A stretch of 64,000 bases of DNA from Craspedostauros australis (Eukaryota > Bacillariophyta > Bacillariophyceae > Mastogloiales > Achnanthaceae). The stretch is taken from positions 248,001-312,000 of the forward strand of contig JAMXDE010000055.1 of NCBI GenBank assembly GCA_026770025.1, read 5' to 3'. Positions 11,826-20,186 of the stretch are shown here, one piece after another. The position numbers and the translations under genes are program-made. Under the pieces are notes generated by a model. The model did no database searches, was not told the DNA's origin, and was given only the letters and a program-made list of their open reading frames with translations. Position 1 is the stretch's first letter, and each line of letters begins with the position of its first letter.

Positions 11826-14800
11826 ATGAACATGAACATGAACATCATGACAGGAACAAGCCGACCCCAAACCGACGGAATGCAGCAGAGATTGGTGGGC
11901 GACATGTTCGGTAGACATGCCGAGATCAAGCTCCTCTTCGACGCATTTGACACCATTGTCACCAAACAACAACGGCAGCCTCGGCAGCAGCAGCAGCAGC
12001 AGCACAAGGAAAGACGACGCCCATCCAAGCTCGGAAAGTCTGCGCAATCTGCAGACCCAGCCAGGCCTTCCACTCAGCCAGCAGGAACAACACAAGCCGA
12101 TGCCAGCGCCGGTATTGACGACGGCTCGAACCATCCTCGACGCCGTCCCAAGACCAATCGCCCGATTCCTGCTGTCTTCGTATCCGGCGTGAGTGGAACA
12201 GGCAAGTCGAATCTCCTCGAAGAGTTCTTTGACGATCTCAAGATCAAGCTGCGAGTGCATCCGAAACAGAGCCAGCGTCGTGAGGACACAGCGGCTGCCA
12301 AAGCCAACGAGCAGCAGCATGAGCATCACGAACACCACGAACACCACGACAATCAAGTGTACATCCTGAGGGGCAAGCTCGACGAGTACAGCGGCATGAA
12401 CAACCCATACGTCGCCCTTGTCCAAGCAATCACCAGCTTCGTCCAGCAGCTGGAACAAGGCCCGGCACGCATGATGGAGTACTTTCAGCACAAGCTCGCG
12501 GCTGGACTGTCCACCGATGACTGCAAGGTGCTCACCAAGGTCATCCCGCCACTGGCGGTACTCCTGCCTTCCCATGCCGCCGCTCGCCCCACCGATGCCA
12601 CGCGACACCATCACGAAGATATCGCCACCAATGCTGGCGACACATGGAAGAGCGTCCAATACCTCTTCGTCCAACTCATCAAAATCATCTCGTCAGAAGT
12701 AGACGCTGAAGCAGACGCTACGGCAGACGCTGCAGTTGCGACAACAACGGCAACAACGGCAGCTGCACCATCGATCATCCTGTTCCTTGACGACCTGCAG
12801 TGGGCCTCGTCCGCCACCCTCACCTTGCTCTCTCGCCTTCTCATGGACCCATCCATCACCAACTTCATGCTCATTGGGACCGTGAGAGAGGATGAGATCG
12901 ACAATCGTCATCATGACGACGAGGATCACATCGACATCGATGATCCCGCATTCTCCCATGAACAAGACGACCCAGACCAGCACGCCATCAACCTCCCGCC
13001 CTCAAATCCGTTCATGCAGATGGTTGCCATGCTCGAGGAACTGCCGCGCTACGATCCCACCATGTCCCAGGTGAAGCTTCGGAACATGACGTTGGCAGAG
13101 GTCACCCAATGGATGTCATCTCTGCTCGACTCGCCGACCAAGATCATCCGGTCCTTGTCATTCAAGCTACACTACAAGACACTGGGCAACCCATTCTACA
13201 TTGTCCAAGCCTTGGAGGCGCTGCAGCGAGAAAATCGCATCATCTACGATGACATTCTTTGCACGTGGAGATGGGGAGCAGATGGGCACGACACCAGGCC
13301 AAGCCCAGGATCTGACGCTGACGCCAACAGCAGCGTCGGGATCGACGACGACGAACGATCGCTCCTGACCGTGTCCGTTGGTGGAAACATCGAGGATCTC
13401 ATCACCTCCAAGATGAAGTACCTCCCCAAGACCCTGCAGCAGCTGCTCACAGTGGCATCCTACATCCAGTCCCAATTCGAGCTTTCGACGCTGCGGGCTG
13501 TCTGGAACGAGATCAAGGATCTCATCGGCATGTGCGACGGAGATCTCGCCTGCTGGGGCGGCGAGCAGATCTCGGGCTCTGCGCCAGATGGAGATCAGGA
13601 CCTGACCTTCCTTCTGGACGAGGCGGTTCTCGAAGGGCTGCTGACCAACACCATCGGCGCCGCAACCTACCGCTTCGCTCATGATCGCATCCAGCAGGCG
13701 GCTCGCAATGTAATCCCAGAAGGAGAGTCCCGCGACAAGCTCCGCAGGGCCATTGGGCGCAGCATCCTCAACTTGTACGATCGGCTCAGCAGCTCTCAGG
13801 ACGACAATGCTGCGGCCAAGCCCATCGTCCAGAACGATGACGGTCTGCTCTTCATCGCGGCTGATCATCTCAACAGTGTGCCAACCAAGGATGCTCTGTT
13901 CCTCGTCAACCTCAACCTCCAAGTCGGCGAGATCGCACTGGCCAAGAGCGCGCTCTCCCTGGCCGCATCCTACCTGGAGAAGGCCTACCATGGCTTCCGG
14001 CTCGTTCGCAACAACCAAAGCGAGCACTTCCATGACATCTTCATCCGCCTGTCCCGTGCCAGAGGAAGCGCGGAGGCCGCCCTTGGCAACTACGATGTCG
14101 CCACGTCAATGTTCAATCTCGTCCTGAAACGAGCGAAGACGCTGGAGGAACGACTCCCATGCTACATACCGATGGCCGACATCCTCACCCGCCAACACCA
14201 GCATGACAAGGCAGTGAAGCTGCTGGTCGGCGTGGCCCAGGAGCTCAAGATCTTCCCCAAGAGGTGGTTCGCTCTTCACGCCGCCAAGGACTGGCGCTTC
14301 ATGAACAACTTCATCAAGGGTCAGAGCGACGAGACGATCCTGAATCTCCCGCTGATGACTGATTCTGTCAAGGAGATGGGAATGAAGATTCTGAGCAAGC
14401 TTGCAATGCAAGCCTTCATCACACAGAACATATTGCTCATCCTTGTCTGCATAGGCCAGCAACTTCGCCTCGTCAAGAAATATGGCCTGTGCGAATACTC
14501 TGTTACTGCTTTGACGTCATGTGCGGTGATTGGTCTGACCATGAACGATTCCAGCACTGCAAATCGCATGGCCCTCCTTACGAGAAAGATACTGGACATC
14601 ACGCAAGGCAAGACAATGACTGGCAGAGCGTACTTGAGCTCCAGCTCCTACATTTTCTCATGGAGTAGACCTCACCACGAGCAATTCAAGGATCTGGAGA
14701 CTGGATATAGATCGGCCATGCAGGTTGGTGACGTTGAGATGGCCGCCATGAATTGGTCCGCCCGTATCGATCTTGGCATTGCCGTTGGGCAGGACCTCGG

Positions 14801-15785
14801 CAGTCTCATCCAATCGCAGCGTGCCATCATCGATCAGACAAAGCAGTACCACATCCTATCAATGCAAAGGGTCACTGAGGTGCAACTACCAGTGATGAGA
14901 AACTTGGCTGGTGAGGCACCTATCGACTGGGTCGAGGTCCAAAACTTCGGCTCGCAATCGATGAGCTCTGAAGTTTCCAACGACGCCTACTTCTTGACAG
15001 GTGGATATTCCATCAGGCTCCGTCTGGCCGTCTACTTTCAACGGTACACCATCGCCAGCGAGCTCGCTGAAAGGTTCGAGAAAGTCCATGGGGACAGACT
15101 GTGTTACAGCATATTCGTTCCTCGTCTGCTGTTTGTTGGCCTTGCAGCAGCGGGCTATTACAGAAGTACGAAGAAGAAGAAGCACCTGAGAAGGCTCCAA
15201 CACAATACGCGGGAACTGAAGAGTCTGGTGCGCCACAGAGGATCGAACTGCCTCCACCAAAGTCTCATGCTAACGGCGCAACTCAAGGCCGTCACCTCAA
15301 GCCACACGATCGCAATAAAGCAATCCTACGACCTCGCGATCGCTGTCGCCAGCAAGGCAGGTTGCATCCACGACGTGGCGCTTGCTTCGGAACTGGCTGG
15401 TGAAACGTTTCTCCGAATGGGCGAGGAAGAGATGATCGGCACGTACTTCACGGATGCGGTCATTCATTACAACCAATGGAGTTGCAAGGCCAAGGTCGAC
15501 GACATCAAGTCGCGCCATCTGCAGTACCTTGACCTCAAGAAGCTCGCGAGGTCAAAGGGTAAGCAAATCACAGCAGTGCACATCCCAACCATCGGCTTCA
15601 ACGGCAGGAAGCAAGCATCGGATGATACCATTGGAGCAGAGACTGGGATCGTCACTTCGATGACACCCCTCATGCCTGGTTCCGCCAGAACAGGGCAAGT
15701 TGGCGACGTCTCGTCGAAGCAAGATACGTACACGTACACGGACGACGATGATGATATCTCCGTCCTGAGCGATGGGTCGGTGTGA
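11826..15785 (+). CDS. AAA/STAND-like predicted ATPase with helical-repeat C-terminus (copy A)
   Basis: Protein of 1319 residues. Residues 27-45 (DMFGRHAEIKLLFDAFD) match the entry motif of the COG3899/AAA_16 predicted ATPase class. Walker A is GVSGTGKS at 121-128 and Walker B is ILFLDDLQWAS at about 316-326, followed by the conserved NPFYIVQALEAL and the RFAHDRIQQAA element of that class. The C-terminal roughly 650 residues are alpha-helical and TPR-like, with an acidic tail rich in Asp and Ser. In bacteria and some algae this ATPase sits inside multi-domain kinases; here no kinase, GAF or histidine-kinase part is visible, so the role is unknown. A Gln tract and an HEHHEHHEHHD tract differ in length from copy B. 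The start ATG is the first of several ATGAAC repeats. An upstream exon cannot be excluded. Confidence 0.88.
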   Translation: MNMNMNIMTGTSRPQTDGMQQRLVGDMFGRHAEIKLLFDAFDTIVTKQQRQPRQQQQQQHKERRRPSKLGKSAQSADPARPSTQPAGTTQADASAGIDDGSNHPRRRPKTNRPIPAVFVSGVSGTGKSNLLEEFFDDLKIKLRVHPKQSQRREDTAAAKANEQQHEHHEHHEHHDNQVYILRGKLDEYSGMNNPYVALVQAITSFVQQLEQGPARMMEYFQHKLAAGLSTDDCKVLTKVIPPLAVLLPSHAAARPTDATRHHHEDIATNAGDTWKSVQYLFVQLIKIISSEVDAEADATADAAVATTTATTAAAPSIILFLDDLQWASSATLTLLSRLLMDPSITNFMLIGTVREDEIDNRHHDDEDHIDIDDPAFSHEQDDPDQHAINLPPSNPFMQMVAMLEELPRYDPTMSQVKLRNMTLAEVTQWMSSLLDSPTKIIRSLSFKLHYKTLGNPFYIVQALEALQRENRIIYDDILCTWRWGADGHDTRPSPGSDADANSSVGIDDDERSLLTVSVGGNIEDLITSKMKYLPKTLQQLLTVASYIQSQFELSTLRAVWNEIKDLIGMCDGDLACWGGEQISGSAPDGDQDLTFLLDEAVLEGLLTNTIGAATYRFAHDRIQQAARNVIPEGESRDKLRRAIGRSILNLYDRLSSSQDDNAAAKPIVQNDDGLLFIAADHLNSVPTKDALFLVNLNLQVGEIALAKSALSLAASYLEKAYHGFRLVRNNQSEHFHDIFIRLSRARGSAEAALGNYDVATSMFNLVLKRAKTLEERLPCYIPMADILTRQHQHDKAVKLLVGVAQELKIFPKRWFALHAAKDWRFMNNFIKGQSDETILNLPLMTDSVKEMGMKILSKLAMQAFITQNILLILVCIGQQLRLVKKYGLCEYSVTALTSCAVIGLTMNDSSTANRMALLTRKILDITQGKTMTGRAYLSSSSYIFSWSRPHHEQFKDLETGYRSAMQVGDVEMAAMNWSARIDLGIAVGQDLGSLIQSQRAIIDQTKQYHILSMQRVTEVQLPVMRNLAGEAPIDWVEVQNFGSQSMSSEVSNDAYFLTGGYSIRLRLAVYFQRYTIASELAERFEKVHGDRLCYSIFVPRLLFVGLAAAGYYRSTKKKKHLRRLQHNTRELKSLVRHRGSNCLHQSLMLTAQLKAVTSSHTIAIKQSYDLAIAVASKAGCIHDVALASELAGETFLRMGEEEMIGTYFTDAVIHYNQWSCKAKVDDIKSRHLQYLDLKKLARSKGKQITAVHIPTIGFNGRKQASDDTIGAETGIVTSMTPLMPGSARTGQVGDVSSKQDTYTYTDDDDDISVLSDGSV

Positions 15786-16106
15786 TGAGGAGTCTTGTTG
15801 AGTAGATGCCTCAGATGGAGGCAGAGAGAAGTTTAGGAACTACTGGAGTCGCAGAATAGTATTATACTCTAGTGCCTTGAAGAGCCAGCTGTAGCCAAAC
15901 AATTTGGCGATTTTTGGAAATGCTTGGATCGCAAAAACTGTTGTGTAGATCGTGGTACGCTTTCTGCGTGGGTCCCAAACAAAAACAGGCCAAAACAGCA
16001 TCCACCATAGCCAAACTCTCCATACTTAGCTTGTATGGGCCTTCCTGTAGTAGTAGTCGCAGTCGTACCACCCAACGCAGACAAGCTAGTAGTATGTGAC
16101 TACTAC
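15786..16106 (+). other. 3' flank of ATPase copy A
   Basis: The 320 bp between the ATPase stop and the right TIR are duplicated downstream of copy B as well. They contain a TATTATACTCTAG patch and a small hairpin-like CTAGTAGTATGTGACTACTA just before the TIR. Probably 3' UTR plus the subterminal part of the mobile unit. Confidence 0.6.
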
Positions 16107-16158
16107 TACGAGGTGCAAATCGCAGTTGATGCACCAACGATAACACTAGTTGTGGAGT
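16107..16158 (-). repeat. Right terminal inverted repeat of ATPase unit
   Basis: The reverse complement begins ACTCCACAACTAGTGTTATC and matches 39541-39592 at about 45 of 52 positions by eye. The first 21 bases are identical. It abuts the exact end of the sequence shared by the two ATPase copies. This pairing defines a TIR-bounded unit around the ATPase gene. Confidence 0.8.
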
Positions 16159-17290
16159 TTTGGTCCCTTGTTGCCACTGGTTTGGTTGCTTTTGGGAGAA
16201 ACGGCGATTGGATATTTAGAGCTATTTCGTGTTTGCTCTCGCTGATCCGTCTTCTACGTCACAGGGAACGGATTCTACGTCATGAAAAACGAGTCACAAC
16301 AGGACCGTCCGGTACTTGGATTAGTCATGGATAAAATCGACGGACAGACCGCCATCAGAACTTCATGACGTTTCGAATTGAGTCCCGCGTAACCCTGTTC
16401 TGTCTTCAAGCAATAATTTGAATAGTAACGGACGTTATATTGACGTTCCGCATGTCGGTCTTATTCCATGTTAGATAGCACGGCTGGCGTGTTTCTGAAT
16501 GATTCAGAATCAGACTCCGATTCAGAACGGATTCAGACTTTCAGAACCGATTCAGAACGGAGTCAGAACTTCAGAACTTCTGACTTTTTCCATTCTGATT
16601 CTGAATCGAGAGTGTCTCCCCCAGTGATCGTCGCGGGGGCTTTGCTGCGACATCAACAACACGACCACGAGCCAAACCATCTTGGCACCAAAAAAGATGT
16701 CATAGCTGATGTGATGACGAGGGCTACCATGTTGCTCTACTCAGTATTCTGTTCTTTGGTGGAATGTTATCTTGTCAGCCATCGAAAATTGAAGAGTACG
16801 TACTTGCAACCTGATGAGTGAAGAGTTGCAAGCATGCAGCAACAGAAACAGAGACAATGAAGTAGCTATCGATTATTTGCGTGTGGGTGCTTGGAAGCAA
16901 ACAACGAAGAAGCGGCTGTTGTGTTACCAACTTGTCATGTTACGAAGGCGTTAGTAGATGTTATGCGCCATGTTTCAAATAACGACAATCTTGTGCAGAA
17001 CTTGACTTGCATCCGCGACAGCATTCAGACTTTCAGGGACACCCGGCAAAATGGGTCGAATTAGTCTATCTTGGAGGCTACTGACCCAGCCAATCAAAAC
17101 TCGTTGTTTTGGCGATGACAAAAGATCCCACATGAGGAATGTTCTCGAATCAAATTTTCGCTCTCAGGAACTCTTTGAAGGTCTTAGCTTCCAGTTTTAT
17201 TTATGGGTATTTCATGGAGAAACTCCGAAAATGACTCTGCAATACTGTCCCTTGATTTAATCCCGACCAGTCGTGCGAAAACCGAACCCT
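16159..17290 (+). other. Repeat-rich spacer without gene
   Basis: No recognisable gene. A GACGTTATAT word lies at 16431-16440, followed by the TTCAGAACGG cluster (16494-16606, listed separately). From 16610 to 17290 the DNA is unremarkable apart from one further ATTCAGACTTTCAGG at about 17024-17038. Confidence 0.5.
16494..16606. repeat. Cluster of GATTCAGAACGG motifs (X, left)
   Basis: Repeated GATTCAGAACGGA-type units in both orientations (TTCAGAAC and GTTCTGA), making the stretch palindrome-rich. A related cluster lies at 18640-18724. Each unit is roughly 11-13 bp and the spacing is irregular. Confidence 0.75.
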
Positions 17291-17470
17291 CGATTTTAAT
17301 AGCCGTCATTCGATTTATTTATCCGTCATTCGATTTAAATATCCGTCATTTGATTTATTTATCCGTCATTCGATTTAAATATCCGTCATTCGATTTATTT
17401 ATCCGTCATTCGATTTAAATATCCGTCATTCGATTTATTTATCCGTCACTCGATTAAATTAGCTATCAAT
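17291..17470 (+). repeat. 20-bp tandem array CGATTTATTTATCCGTCATT (Y, left)
   Basis: Eight 20-bp units plus a degraded ninth. Units alternate between a form with TTATTTATCC and a form with TTAAATATCC, so the true period is a 40-bp dimer. There are almost no other substitutions. The same unit recurs in the same orientation at 18274-18384. Confidence 0.93.
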
Positions 17471-18273
17471 CCATTGTCTTCACGGGACACCATTGACACT
17501 ATCGGACTAGTTCGACTAAACGAGGTTTTCGTCACATCGCCACTGATGACACGAAAACAGACCAACAGACCACGAATACAAAGACGGGGCTTGATGAGAG
17601 CAACACATGATGCCCCCGCGCTCGTTTCGGATGGTCAAGCCAGGCAAAACCACTCCACAACATCAAGTATCAACGTAGTGTAGCGAACGCGATACAAATG
17701 CAATACACACTGATACATGCATGTGTTGCATCCTACATCGCTTTAGACCACTGTAATGTCATGCTCATTTCGTCTGTTCTGCACTTGGTTTTGCGGTATC
17801 AGTGAAGGTGTCTCTTTGTTCGAAGGGTAGTCGCATTGTATTTCTCTGTGCATTGCTCACAAATCCTGCCGTTCACCACAAACAATCGCCATGAGATTCC
17901 CCCTGCCCCACGCTTCCTCCTTCCAACAAAGCAAAGCCGCTGGCACGAGCGGCAGCCATACCATTCCAATGGCTCTCTCCCGTTCCTCTTCTTCCAATAC
18001 AGTACCAAATGGACAACAGATCAGAACTCTTCAAGGTTGACCACGAACTCTTTGCACAGTCTGCTTCACATTTATACAATTATAACCAAAATAAAACGTT
18101 TATTAGACAATAACACTCCAACTCCACACTCGTCTCTGTTGTGATCCGTCCAGAGCAGGGCAGAGTCGAGGAGAGCCACCATTTCGTGGTTTGCTTGCGT
18201 GACCAAGTGCACTTGATTAGTTCGATCACTTGCCGGCCTTGTCTTCTTGGGTCACGAGTGACAAACTTTGTGC
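17471..18273. other. Spacer between the two Y arrays
   Basis: About 800 bp with no recognisable gene. Short open frames on both strands at 17800-18140 have no conserved motif. It may be the body of a small non-autonomous element whose subterminal arrays flank it. Confidence 0.45.
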
Positions 18274-18384
18274 GACTTATTTATCCGTCATTCGATTTAA
18301 ATATCCGTCATTCGATTTAAATATCCGTCATTCGATTTATTTATCCGTCACTCGATTTATTTATCCGTCATTCGATTTATTTAG
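18274..18384 (+). repeat. 20-bp tandem array CGATTTATTTATCCGTCATT (Y, right)
   Basis: Five to six units of the same 20-bp repeat as 17291-17470 in the same orientation, here with less regular alternation of the TTTATTT and TTTAAAT forms. A single diverged unit also lies near 18890-18910. Confidence 0.92.
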
Positions 18385-18639
18385 AATTAGAAACTGTTTG
18401 TCATCGGTATAGACGGGACTCGATCAATTAGGCCATCGGCATCAATGCCTTGTTTTGTTTCTCCGAAATAGGTCCAACAGAATTCCTCACTAAGTTCTTC
18501 GAAAGGAGATTCGTTCTTCGCCAATCGTGGAATGTCAATTGCGGCCTTCTTGTGTCTGAGTGACAAAATTGGTTTTGGATGTCAAAGTAGTCGTACTAGT
18601 CGAAATACGTTTCCGTTGCTTTTTGCTGGGTGTCCCAGA

Positions 18640-18724
18640 ATGGATTCAGAACAGAGTCAGAACGGATTCAGAACTTCAGAAGTTCTGATTCTGAATTCAG
18701 AATGAGCATTCTGATTCAGAACGG
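18640..18724. repeat. Cluster of GATTCAGAACGG motifs (X, right)
   Basis: Repeated GGATTCAGAAC and AGTTCTGATTCTGAATTC units, the counterpart of 16494-16606. The order X-Y-spacer-Y-X is symmetric about the spacer. Confidence 0.75.
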
Positions 18725-19013
18725 TGACAGGAAGACACTCAAGTGTTCCGTGTTGGCTGGCCTGTCCTGCTCTCAAACCGTTACGAAATTGATCAAAACG
18801 TTATATTCAGTCTCCAAGCATGTTTCCGCAGGATTGAAACGCGAACCTACGAAACTGATATTGTAGTAGTCTAATGAGTCGAACAATAAACCGTCTTATT
18901 TATCCACGACTAATCCAAGTACCGGACGGTCCAGAGGAAGAGACGTCGTGTGGCTCTTCCTCCACAAGACAACATGATGACTGTGCGAAGCAACGAGCAC
19001 ACACGATGCTACG
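18725..19013. other. Spacer upstream of broken Ser-rich gene
   Basis: No gene seen. An ACGTTATAT word at about 18798 echoes the one at 16432 outside the left X cluster. A diverged Y unit (CGTCTTATTTATCC) lies near 18892. Confidence 0.4.
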
Positions 19014-19349
19014 GTGTCATCTTTGCCATCGCAGCAGCAGCAGCGCAAGCAAGGGGCCAAACCGGGCCTTGCGTCCGCGACGTTGGGATTTGTAGGGACG
19101 ATGTTTGGAAGAAAGGCTGCCGGCAATGATGCATCCAAGTCAGAGAAGGGTGGGGAAACTACGGACGCTCAACCGCAACATCCGTCGACCAACGCGATGC
19201 CACGACGGCAGGCAGCGGAGTAACTTCAGTCAAGTCCACACACCCCACTCAACATGCCACAACCAGCGCATGCTCGGTGGCGTCGAGCTCCGTCCGAGTC
19301 GAAGAGAACCAAGCCCGAAGCAGCCCTGCCATTGTGGCACAGTCCAGGG
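19014..19349 (+). pseudogene. Ser-rich gene, 5' fragment split by copia insertion
   Basis: Two overlapping frames carry protein-like sequence. The first reads through GLASATLGFVGTMFGRKAAG up to a TAA at 19221. The second (frame of position 19202) reads a Thr/Ser-rich run ending IVAQSR at the insertion point. A one-base shift near 19195 would join them. The second frame continues exactly in phase into the DNA after the 3' LTR once the element and one target copy are removed (QSR-EEAEGSVSV). I therefore infer an ancestral gene interrupted at 19349. Function unknown. The composition (Ser, Thr, Ala) matches the fragments at 26802-29267 and 33158-34045. The 5' end is not determined. Confidence 0.55.
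19344..19349 (+). repeat. Target site duplication CCAGGG (5' copy)
   Basis: CCAGGG occurs immediately before the 5' LTR and again immediately after the 3' LTR (26796-26801). If the LTR is taken to end CAC instead of CA, the duplication is the 5-bp CAGGG typical of copia. Confidence 0.85.
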
Positions 19350-20104
19350 TGTCAGGAATCGGGGGTACGCTTTTACCAAGATACCCATGATTGCCGCACC
19401 TCCCAATAATATCTTCACAACTCGACGAGGTCAACTTTGTTGGTAACACTCGGACCACCTTGCAGCCTGTCCCCCATCAACCCTCTGTTCATGAATGACA
19501 TCAACATCAGTCATGTCCCACCATGGAGCCTATCCATGTACCACCGCTGTAATGAGGGCGAACCTATGGATCGACCTCTAGGGATGTAATCGCACATGAA
19601 CCAAGACTATGGGCGAAACTGTCGATATGTATCAGACATGTCGACGCGCATCGACGGACAAGGGATCGCTTCTCTGAGAAAGCGAAACGGAGGCGATGCC
19701 CCTATCCGCTCAAGAGCACGAATGACGACGCGACATGCATTGAACATGACCGGTGAGTATGTGATGATGGCGCAGGTGGAATACTGAGGAACCGAAGGTC
19801 AAGTGGGATCGATCAGACTGAGACCCATGCTGAAGGTACCTGTGCGTCTATGAGAGATGCTGCTCGAATGTAGAAGATGCCAATCACCACGATGATGCAT
19901 GATGAACCTGCAGAAGAGAGCATGAGAGCAAGCTGATGAAGCAGATGAAAGCAACCATGAACAAGTGCATGATCATGGTGAACTGCTACAGATTACACTT
20001 GCTGCTGAACTGGAATTGGAGAGTCAAGGAGTTTGTTCTCACAGTTCTAAATTGGTACAGATTGATAACAGATTAATCTAATACCTAACCCCGGATTTCC
20101 AACA
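19350..20104 (+). repeat. 5' LTR of copia element
   Basis: 755 bp, starting TGTCAGGAATCGGGGG and ending GGATTTCCAACA, matching 26041-26795. It should hold the promoter of the element. The internal region begins with the small palindrome CGTTTCGAAACG at about 20105. Confidence 0.95.
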
Positions 20105-20186
20105 CGTTTCGAAACGTTACGATTGAAATCCAACGTTTCCATCACCCACCAACACAGCAACGAACATCACCACCACTACTTCGACC

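Larger units (their letters stand above)
11195..16108 (+). repeat. Segmental duplication unit, copy A
   Basis: The 4914 bp from the motif ACCACCTCCATTTATTCAC to TGTGACTACTACTA is almost identical to 39592-44481. The shared part includes about 630 bp upstream of the ATPase ORF and about 320 bp downstream of it. Copy A differs by small indels, such as a longer CAG run and longer His-rich and ATGAAC repeats, and by one patch of clustered substitutions (about 14350-15120). Immediately after the shared part comes the right terminal inverted repeat (16107-16158), which copy B lacks. Confidence 0.95.

Noticed and set aside
11808..12674. 288-residue minus ORF antisense to the ATPase N-terminus
   Set aside because: It is a shadow of the sense frame; the hydrophobic runs come from antisense CAG and CAT repeats.
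13167..14033. 288-residue minus-strand ORF inside the ATPase gene (and its twin at 41540-42406)
   Set aside because: It lies antisense to a well-supported coding sequence, has no motif, and exists in both copies only because the plus strand is conserved. Codon bias of the sense strand explains the open frame.
17291..18384. Possible CRISPR array
   Set aside because: The 20-bp repeats are directly adjacent with no spacers, and the organism is a eukaryote.
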